64,000 nt of DNA from Apopatocola sp963618015 (lineage in GTDB: Bacteria; Bacillota; Clostridia; Oscillospirales; Oscillospiraceae), in NCBI GenBank assembly GCA_963618015.1, contig CAVEQS010000004.1, positions 1 through 64,000 on the forward strand, given 5' to 3'. The first letter of the stretch is position 1, and every line of letters begins with the position of its first letter. Below are positions 58,747 to 64,000 of this stretch, in pieces. Below the pieces are notes generated by a model, which was not told the origin of the DNA, searched no databases, and was given only the letters and a program-made list of their open reading frames with translations. The position numbers were made by a program, and so were the translations under genes.

Positions 58747-59917
58747 AGGTCTTTCTCGCGACGCCGAGCTCTTCGTTCGCCGCGATCACATATACGCGCA
58801 CTCTGGAGCGCTTTTTCGAGATGCGGCGGTCGCCCTTCTCTTTTGTGTTGCGGCGCGTCGAGAGACGCACGCCCATGTGCTCGAGCCGCCCGCACACCAT
58901 CTTGCGGATAACGTCGGAGTTTTCGCCGATGCCACCGGTGAAGGCAAGGCAGTCGAGCCCGCCGAACTCGGCGGCGAATGCGGCGATATACCGGACAATA
59001 CCGGTGACATACACGTCCACGGCGAGCTTCGCACGCTCATTCCCGGCCTCCGCCGCCTCCAGCACATACCGGAGATCGCTGCTCACGCCGGAGATGCCCT
59101 TGAGTCCGCCGTCCTTTGTCATGCCGCGCTGGATCTCTTCATCGGAGAGTCCCTGCGCGCGGAGATAGTACACGATGTCCGCATCCATCGCGCCGACGCG
59201 GTTGTTGTGGATGAGACCGGTTTGCAGCGTCAGGCCGAAGCTGCTGTCACGGCTCTCGCCGTTTTCGATGGCGCAGATCGAACCGCTGCCGCCGAGATGA
59301 CAGGAAACGGCGCGGTAGTTTTTCCCTTCCCACTCGTTCAGCAGCGATGCCACGTACGAATGCGACGCGCCGTGATAGCCCATGCGACGCACGCCGTATT
59401 TCTCCATCCACTCATACGGCACGCCGTACACGCACCGCTCGAGCGGGATCGTCCGGTGGAAATCGGTTTCGAACGCGCCGACGAACATTGCCTCCGGCAG
59501 CACGCCGCGCAGCGCCTCGATCGCCGCGAGATATGGCCCGTTGTGTGCCGGGGCCGCGGCGTACATATCGCGCATCCCCTGCAGCACAGGCTCGGTCAGT
59601 TCATGCACGCCGTAGTATCCGCGGCTGAGCACCGTTTTGAAGCCGACGCGCTCGATCTCGTCCACGGCGCCGATCGCGCCGCGCTCACCGTCGGTAAGGT
59701 CGGCAAGGAAGCGGCGGATGCCGGTTTCATAGTCCGGGACGGACTGCTTTTCCTCGCGCAGGGATACGCCGCGCGAGGCGTTGTCGTATTTATAGATCGC
59801 GTCGTCCGTGCTCCCGACGCGTTCCACGCCGCCGGAGGCGAGCACCGTTTCGGCAGGCATGTCATAGAGCTTGAATTTGAGAGAGGTGCTTCCGGCATTG
59901 CAGATGAGTATTTTCAT
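58724..59917 (-). CDS. ackA: Acetate kinase family protein, divergent
   Basis: A 397-residue ASKHA kinase with the N-terminal ICNAGSTSLKFKLYDM, YHGASHSYVA near residue 176 and a glycine-rich FTGGIGENSDVIR near residue 325. It keeps the acetate kinase layout but departs from the family where most members read GFTPLEG..MGTR.GD.DP: here it is TLQTGLIHNNRVGAMDAD. The usual catalytic Arg region is thus altered. The ATG at 59917 follows AGGAG. No phosphotransacetylase is adjacent. It could be a second acetate, propionate or butyrate kinase, or a kinase with a new substrate. Confidence 0.82.
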   Translation of the reverse strand: MKILICNAGSTSLKFKLYDMPAETVLASGGVERVGSTDDAIYKYDNASRGVSLREEKQSVPDYETGIRRFLADLTDGERGAIGAVDEIERVGFKTVLSRGYYGVHELTEPVLQGMRDMYAAAPAHNGPYLAAIEALRGVLPEAMFVGAFETDFHRTIPLERCVYGVPYEWMEKYGVRRMGYHGASHSYVASLLNEWEGKNYRAVSCHLGGSGSICAIENGESRDSSFGLTLQTGLIHNNRVGAMDADIVYYLRAQGLSDEEIQRGMTKDGGLKGISGVSSDLRYVLEAAEAGNERAKLAVDVYVTGIVRYIAAFAAEFGGLDCLAFTGGIGENSDVIRKMVCGRLEHMGVRLSTRRNTKEKGDRRISKKRSRVRVYVIAANEELGVARKTYECEKNA

Positions 59918-60034
59918 GGTGTCTGGCTCCTCGTTTTTCTTTATTTCGGGTATATTAGCCCCATATTTTACCATGGATCCTCTTATTTGCATAGACGGTG
60001 TTTCTGCCCGTTTGGTTCCCGCATATGCGAAAAT

Positions 60035-60063
60035 CGGCGCAGCCTTGTGATCAGGCTGCGCCG
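60035..60063 (-). terminator. Terminator of the ribosomal protein operon
   Basis: An 11-bp perfect stem (60035-60045 with 60053-60063) with a seven-base loop follows the rplQ stop by 24 bases. The trailing minus-strand bases are ATTTTCG. Confidence 0.8.
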
Positions 60064-60086
60064 TTTCTCTTGTTTGTGTGCGGGAA

Positions 60087-60428
60087 TTACACCAGCTCGA
60101 TGACCGCCATCTCCGCGGCGTCGCCCTTGCGGGTGCCGATGCGGGTGATGCGGGTGTAGCCGCCGGTGCGCTCCTTGTACTTGGGAGCGATCTCGTCGAA
60201 GGTGCGCTTGGCGATGTCCTCGCGGGTGATGAAGGAGCACGCCTGGCGGTAGTTGCTCAGGCCGCCTTCCTTGCCGAGGGTGATCATCTTCTCAGCGAGA
60301 GGAGCGATCTCCTTGGCGCGGGTAACCGTGGTCTCCATCCGTCCCTTGTCCAGGAAGTCCGTGACCTGCTGGCGGAGCATTGCCATGCGCTGATCGGTAG
60401 TCTTACCGAGTTTTCTGTTAGCAGGCAT
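60087..60428 (-). CDS. rplQ: 50S ribosomal protein L17
   Basis: A 113-residue L17, with RKLGKTTDQRMAMLRQQVTD at the N-terminus and a C-terminal GYTRITRIGTRKGDAAEMAV. Length and sequence are standard. It is the last gene of the alpha operon, 16 bases after rpoA, and lies next to the peptide exit tunnel in the large subunit. Confidence 0.97.
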   Translation of the reverse strand: MPANRKLGKTTDQRMAMLRQQVTDFLDKGRMETTVTRAKEIAPLAEKMITLGKEGGLSNYRQACSFITREDIAKRTFDEIAPKYKERTGGYTRITRIGTRKGDAAEMAVIELV

Positions 60429-60444
60429 TGTTATTTCCTCCTAT

Positions 60445-61398
60445 TTACTGGTTGTTGTCGTCGCTGGCCAGGGACAATCCCATCATGGCGAGCTTGTGCT
60501 CGACCTCTTCGAGAGATTTGCGGCCCAGGTTGCGGACCTTGATCATCTCGTCCTGAGTTTTGGAGATGAGGTCCTCGACGGTGTTGATGTTTGCGCGCTT
60601 GAGGCAGTTGAAGCTGCGGACCGAGAGGTCCAGCTCCTCGATCGTCATTTCCAGCACCTTGTCCTGCTGCTGCGGCTCGCGCTCCTTGACCGTGACGGTT
60701 CCGCCGGCGGCGTCCGAAAGGTCGGTGAAGAGCGTGAAGTGGTCGCAGAGGATCTTGGCGCCCAGCGAAACGGCGTCACGCGCCGTGATCGTCTTGTCCG
60801 TCCATACTTCGATGGTCAGCTTGTCGTAGTCCACCTGGTTGCCCACGCGGGTGTTCTCGACGGAGTAGTTGACCTTCAGCACGGGGGAGTAGATCGAGTC
60901 AACGGGGATGGTGCCGATGATGGGCTGTGCCGGCTTGTTGTGCTCAGCCGTGACGTAGCCGCGGCCGTGCCCAACGGTCAGCTCCATGGAAAGAGAGCCG
61001 TCCGGACCCAGCGTGGCGATGTGATGCTCGGGATTGAGGATCTCAACCTCCGCGTCCGTCTTGATGTCGCCGGCGGTGACTTCGCCCTCGCCGGAGGCTT
61101 CGATGTAGACGGTCTTGGGAGTGTCGCAATGCAGACGGGCGATGATGCCCTTGACGTTGAGAACGATCTCGGTCACATCCTCGGTCACGCCGGGGATGGT
61201 GGAAAATTCATGCTGGATGCCGGCGATCTTGATCTTCGTGACCGCCGTTCCGGGCAGGGAGGAGAGGAGAACACGCCGCAGGGAGTTGCCCAAGGTCGTG
61301 CCATAGCCGCGCTCCAGAGGTTCGACAATGAATTTGCCGTAGGATGCTTCCGCCGGAGTTTCGATGCACTCGATACGCGGCTTTTCTATTTCGATCAT
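60445..61398 (-). CDS. rpoA: RNA polymerase alpha subunit
   Basis: A 317-residue alpha subunit. The N-terminal assembly domain includes ERGYGTTLGNSLRRVLLSSL near residue 28, then a linker rich in Glu/Gln near 225-240. The C-terminal DNA-binding domain (LDLSVRSFNCLKRANINTVE near 255; RNLGRKSLEEVEHKLAMMGL near 293) completes it. It assembles with beta and beta-prime and contacts upstream promoter elements and activators. Confidence 0.98.
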   Translation of the reverse strand: MIEIEKPRIECIETPAEASYGKFIVEPLERGYGTTLGNSLRRVLLSSLPGTAVTKIKIAGIQHEFSTIPGVTEDVTEIVLNVKGIIARLHCDTPKTVYIEASGEGEVTAGDIKTDAEVEILNPEHHIATLGPDGSLSMELTVGHGRGYVTAEHNKPAQPIIGTIPVDSIYSPVLKVNYSVENTRVGNQVDYDKLTIEVWTDKTITARDAVSLGAKILCDHFTLFTDLSDAAGGTVTVKEREPQQQDKVLEMTIEELDLSVRSFNCLKRANINTVEDLISKTQDEMIKVRNLGRKSLEEVEHKLAMMGLSLASDDNNQ

Positions 61399-61474
61399 GT
61401 AGTACCCTCCTTTAGATGTCGGCGCCGTTGGATCGGCGCCGCAGATGTGTCAGCTTACCAATCGGACGGGGGTA

Positions 61475-62101
61475 TTACTTGGAGTACAGCTCGACGATGA
61501 GGTGCTCCTCGATCGGAAGGTCGATATCGTCGCGCTCGGGCACGCCGACGACCTTGGCAACCATGTTGTTGGCATCGTACTCCAGCCACTTCGGCGGCTG
61601 ACGGAAGGCATTGGCTTCGACGCTGGACTTGATCTTTTCCAGGCTGCGGCTGCTGTCCTTCAGCGTGATGACCATGCCCGGCTTCACGAGGTAGCTGGGG
61701 ATGTTGACCTTGCGGCCGTTCACGGTGAAGTGGCCGTGCGTCACGAGCTGACGCGCCTCGGCGCGGCTCATGGCAAAGCCCAGACGGTAGATCACGTTGT
61801 CCAGACGGCTCTCCAGGATGGCGAGCAGGTTCTGGCCGGCCTGGCCGGGACGGCGCTCCGCGAGCTCATAGTAGCCGCGGAACTGCTTCTCGAGCACGCC
61901 GTAGTATCTCTTGGCTTTCTGCTTCTCACGCAGCTGCAGGCCATACTCGGAGTTCTTGCTGCGGCCCTGGCCGTGCTGGCCGGGGTTGCCGCTGCGGCAC
62001 TCCATGGCGCACTTGCCGGTGTAGCATCTGTCGCCCTTCAGAAAGAGCTTCTGGCCCTCGCGGCGGCACTGCCGGCAGACGGCCTCAGTATATCTTGCCA
62101 T
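61475..62101 (-). CDS. rpsD: 30S ribosomal protein S4 (C+ form)
   Basis: A 208-residue S4 with four N-terminal cysteines (VCRQCRREG, DRCYTGKCAMEC) that bind zinc in the C+ form, and the S4 RNA-binding domain (SRAEARQLVTHGHFTVNGRK). S4 nucleates small-subunit assembly and often represses its own operon. Confidence 0.97.
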   Translation of the reverse strand: MARYTEAVCRQCRREGQKLFLKGDRCYTGKCAMECRSGNPGQHGQGRSKNSEYGLQLREKQKAKRYYGVLEKQFRGYYELAERRPGQAGQNLLAILESRLDNVIYRLGFAMSRAEARQLVTHGHFTVNGRKVNIPSYLVKPGMVITLKDSSRSLEKIKSSVEANAFRQPPKWLEYDANNMVAKVVGVPERDDIDLPIEEHLIVELYSK

Positions 62102-62119
62102 TACTCTTACCTCCTTTGA

Positions 62120-62521
62120 TCAGACGCGGCGACGCTTGGGCGGACGGCATCCGTTGTGGGGGATGGGGGTCACGTCCTTGATCATCGTCACTTCGAGACC
62201 GGCGGTCTGGAGCGCGCGGATGGCCGCTTCGCGTCCCGAACCGGGGCCCTTGACAAACACTTCCACGGACTTCAGGCCGTGCTCCATAGCAGCGCGGGAA
62301 GCCGTTTCAGCGGCGGTCTGCGCGGCAAACGGGGTGCTCTTGCGGCTGCCCCGGAAGCCCATGCCGCCGGCGGAGGCCCAGGAAATGGCGTTGCCCTGGG
62401 TGTCGGTGATGGTCACCATGGTGTTGTTGAAGGAAGAGCTGATATGCACCTGGCCCTTCTCGATATTTTTCCGCTCTCTGCGGCGGGTACGGACTTTCTT
62501 GCCCTTCTGTGCGGTAGCCAT
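62120..62521 (-). CDS. rpsK: 30S ribosomal protein S11
   Basis: A 133-residue S11 with GQVHISSSFNNTMVTITDTQ and the C-terminal TPIPHNGCRPPKRRRV. Length and order (between S13 and S4) are standard. It forms part of the platform that holds the Shine-Dalgarno helix. Confidence 0.97.
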   Translation of the reverse strand: MATAQKGKKVRTRRRERKNIEKGQVHISSSFNNTMVTITDTQGNAISWASAGGMGFRGSRKSTPFAAQTAAETASRAAMEHGLKSVEVFVKGPGSGREAAIRALQTAGLEVTMIKDVTPIPHNGCRPPKRRRV

Positions 62522-62539
62522 AGTATCAGTTTCCCTCCC

Positions 62540-62908
62540 TTACTTCTTTTTGTTCGCGATGGTGCGCTTCGGGCCCTTGCGGGTACGAGCGTTGGTTTTG
62601 CTGCGCTGGCCGCGCACGGGGAGACCCTTGCGGTGGCGCAGGCCACGGTAAGAACCGATCTCGGTCAGGTTCTTGATGTTCAGAGCCACCTGGCGGCGAA
62701 GGTCGCCTTCCACGATGAACTCTTTGTCGATGCACTCACGGATACGCGCTTCTTCCTCGTCGGAAAGGTCGCGCACGCGGGTGTCAGGGTTGATTCCGGT
62801 CTCTTCGAGAATTCTCTTCGCGCTCGTTCTGCCGATACCGAAAACGTAGGTCAGACCGATCTCGATTCTCTTGTCTCTGGGCAGGTCAACGCCGGCAATT
62901 CGTGCCAT
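62540..62908 (-). CDS. rpsM: 30S ribosomal protein S13
   Basis: A 122-residue S13 beginning MARIAGVDLPRDKRIEIGL and ending in a basic tail (TRKGPKRTIANKKK). The ATG at 62908 gives the conserved N-terminus; an in-frame TTG nine bases earlier lies closer to AAGGA but would add a non-conserved tripeptide. S13 contacts the P-site tRNA and bridges the subunits. Confidence 0.96.
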   Translation of the reverse strand: MARIAGVDLPRDKRIEIGLTYVFGIGRTSAKRILEETGINPDTRVRDLSDEEEARIRECIDKEFIVEGDLRRQVALNIKNLTEIGSYRGLRHRKGLPVRGQRSKTNARTRKGPKRTIANKKK

Positions 62909-62989
62909 GTTTTGCAATCATTCCTTTCAATGATTTTATGCCATGTCTGGGGGTGGTTCGGGCCTATGGCATAATGAAGGCCGACCCCA

Positions 62990-63016
62990 AAAGGGCAGTA
63001 AAGAATTATGCCCTTT
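62990..63016 (-). promoter_or_regulatory. Possible leader hairpin between rpmJ and rpsM
   Basis: AAAGGGCA and TGCCCTTT form an eight-bp stem with an 11-base loop, followed on the minus strand by TGGGG. The 152 bases between rpmJ and rpsM are the longest gap in this operon and contain no gene, so this may be an attenuation or processing site. Confidence 0.3.
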
Positions 63017-63060
63017 CTTTCGGATTTCTTATCTGCGATTGATCCGCCGTAGGGCAAATC

Positions 63061-63174
63061 TCAGCCCTGGCGCTGCTTGTGCTTGGGGTTCTCGCAGATG
63101 CACATAACTTTACCCTTGCGCTTGATGATCTTGCACTTCTCGCACATGGGCTTCACACTGGGACGCACTTTCAT
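63061..63174 (-). CDS. rpmJ: 50S ribosomal protein L36 (C+ form)
   Basis: A 37-residue L36: MKVRPSVKPMCEKCKIIKRK at the N-terminus and ICENPKHKQRQG at the end. The zinc ribbon is complete (three Cys and one His: CEKC, CxC/N-PKH), the zinc-binding C+ type. The gene is too short for most ORF cut-offs but lies exactly between infA and rpsM. Confidence 0.95.
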   Translation of the reverse strand: MKVRPSVKPMCEKCKIIKRKGKVMCICENPKHKQRQG

Positions 63175-63213
63175 GGTTTATCCTCCTTCGTGTCGCACTG
63201 TTGGAGTTCGAAA

Positions 63214-63432
63214 TTACTTGGACCGCCAGGTGATGCGGCCGCGGGTCAGATCGTAAGGACTCATCTGTACCGTGACCTTGTCGCCGGGCAGGATGCGGAT
63301 GAAATTCATGCGGAGCTTGCCGGAGATATGGGCGAGAATGGTGTGGCCGTTGCCGATGTCCACCCGGAAAGAGGTGTTCGGCAGGGATTCCACAACGGTG
63401 CCCTCCAGCTCGATAACGTCGTCTTTCGCCAT
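63214..63432 (-). CDS. infA: Translation initiation factor IF-1
   Basis: A 72-residue OB-fold protein: MAKDDVIELEGTVVESLPNT at the N-terminus and YDLTRGRITWRSK at the end, the standard length. It binds the A site of the small subunit during initiation. It lies 12 bases after map. Confidence 0.97.
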   Translation of the reverse strand: MAKDDVIELEGTVVESLPNTSFRVDIGNGHTILAHISGKLRMNFIRILPGDKVTVQMSPYDLTRGRITWRSK

Positions 63433-63444
63433 ATAAGTCCCTCC

Positions 63445-64000
63445 TTAAATGTCGTCGGCGATGGTCAGGATTTCCGGCTCGCCGTCTGTGATGAGAATGG
63501 TGTTCTCATAATGGGCGGACAGAGTGCCGTCCACGGTGACGACCGTCCAATCGTTGGACAGCACGCGCACCGCCGGTCCGCCGGCGTTGATCATCGGCTC
63601 AATGGCCAACGTCATGCCGGGCAGGAGCCGGGGATTGGCTCTGTGATCGCCCCGCGGGGGAACATAGTTCGGGACTTCCGGATCCTCGTGCATTTTCGTG
63701 CCGATGCCGTGGCCGACATAGTCGCGCACGACGCCGCAGCCGTGGCTTTCCGCGTACTGCTGCACCGCGGCGGAGATGTCGTACAGACGTCCGCCCGCAC
63801 GGGCATGCTTCAGTCCTTCAAAGAAGCTCTGCCGCGTGATGCGGATGAGCTCCATTGCTTCCGGCGATACCTCCCCGACCGGGAAGGTGCCGGCGCAGTC
63901 TCCCACATAGCCCTTGTAGGTGGCTCCCACGTCGATGGAGACGATGTCTCCGTTGCGCACGATGCGCTTTCCGGGAATGCCGTGGATGACCTCGTCGTTC
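63445..64000 (-). CDS. map: Methionine aminopeptidase type I (partial, runs off the window)
   Basis: The visible 185 C-terminal residues include NDEVIHGIPG at the edge, the metal ligands in VSIDVGATYKGYVGDCAGTF (two Asp), the His of GHGIGTKMHEDPEVPNY, and the Glu pair in LAIEPMINAGG and HYENTILIT. This is the type I enzyme that removes the initiator Met. The 5' end lies beyond 64000; an internal GTG near 63960 is not the real start. Confidence 0.96.
   Translation of the reverse strand, partial: NDEVIHGIPGKRIVRNGDIVSIDVGATYKGYVGDCAGTFPVGEVSPEAMELIRITRQSFFEGLKHARAGGRLYDISAAVQQYAESHGCGVVRDYVGHGIGTKMHEDPEVPNYVPPRGDHRANPRLLPGMTLAIEPMINAGGPAVRVLSNDWTVVTVDGTLSAHYENTILITDGEPEILTIADDI

Noticed and set aside
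57241..58911. Plus-strand frame of about 556 codons after the 57183 promoter
   Set aside because: It runs through a strong terminator and then mirrors the GH3 gene; no ribosome site precedes it.
62851..63057. Small minus-strand frame between rpmJ and rpsM
   Set aside because: It overlaps the start of rpsM in another frame and has no conserved relation to this operon; the gap is more likely leader sequence.
1..64000. tRNA, rRNA, integrase, phage or plasmid replication genes
   Set aside because: None was recognised on either strand by eye; a tRNA search program could still find a short gene missed here.

Overview
The window looks like part of the chromosome of a moderately GC-rich anaerobic member of the Clostridia, most likely the Oscillospiraceae/Ruminococcaceae. 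The grounds are the order map-infA-rpmJ-rpsM-rpsK-rpsD-rpoA-rplQ, C+ zinc forms of S4 and L36, many SigA-type promoters with exact 17-bp spacers, AGGAGG-like ribosome sites, CUT1 sugar transport with a lipoprotein binding protein, and a molybdenum hydroxylase of the Desulfovibrio Mop type. No rRNA, tRNA, CRISPR array, integrase or phage gene was seen.

Layout. (1) 1-4160, plus strand: a MarR-type regulator translationally coupled to a heterodimeric ABC exporter, behind a consensus promoter and a palindrome, followed by a terminator and a MITE-like repeat. (2) 4414-9372, minus strand: seven tightly packed genes (three alpha/beta hydrolases, two proteins of the L-2-amino-thiazoline-4-carboxylate hydrolase family, a GNAT and a membrane protein), headed by two identical-format operators spaced 21 bp apart. 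Upstream of it a promoter-to-terminator stretch of about 215 nt is full of hairpins and has no gene. (3) 9724-12749: hypA coupled to a large FeS/FAD/NADPH oxidoreductase. (4) 12870-19940, minus strand: a sugar or nucleoside uptake operon (nucleoside hydrolase, EamA exporter, CUT1 ABC system, HAD phosphatase, gene remnant), divergent from a LacI regulator and an MBL-fold hydrolase (20229-22687).

(5) 22792-52751, minus strand: a 30-kb capsule/exopolysaccharide locus running from one promoter. It holds a Wzy/ligase-type protein, a 4,6-dehydratase, aminotransferase, acetyltransferase and priming sugar transferase, several glycosyltransferases, two flippases, an EpsG-type polymerase, three LicD phosphotransferases, two different cytidylyltransferases (LicC-like and IspD/TarI-like), the CapE-CapG-CapF route to UDP-FucNAc, UDP-glucose dehydrogenase, and a chain-length/BY-kinase protein whose kinase motifs have decayed. 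One glycosyltransferase (45045-45932) carries its canonical N-terminal segment at its C-terminus, as in a circular permutation.

(6) 53034-57002: a two-subunit-fused molybdenum hydroxylase with a DUF1097 membrane protein, divergent from a MarR regulator. (7) 57003-57405: a regulatory island with two promoter/palindrome units facing away from a shared terminator, one reading antisense to marR and one reading a short unit with no convincing gene. (8) 57406-59917: a GH3 lipoprotein and an acetate kinase family protein. (9) 60087-64000: the alpha-operon ribosomal genes, with map cut by the window edge.

The least ordinary parts are the permuted glycosyltransferase, the structured RNA candidate and twin operators at 9391-9687, the combination of three LicD proteins with two CDP-activating enzymes, and the mirrored promoters near 57.1 kb. 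All functional statements rest on reading motifs and gene order; no database search was run.
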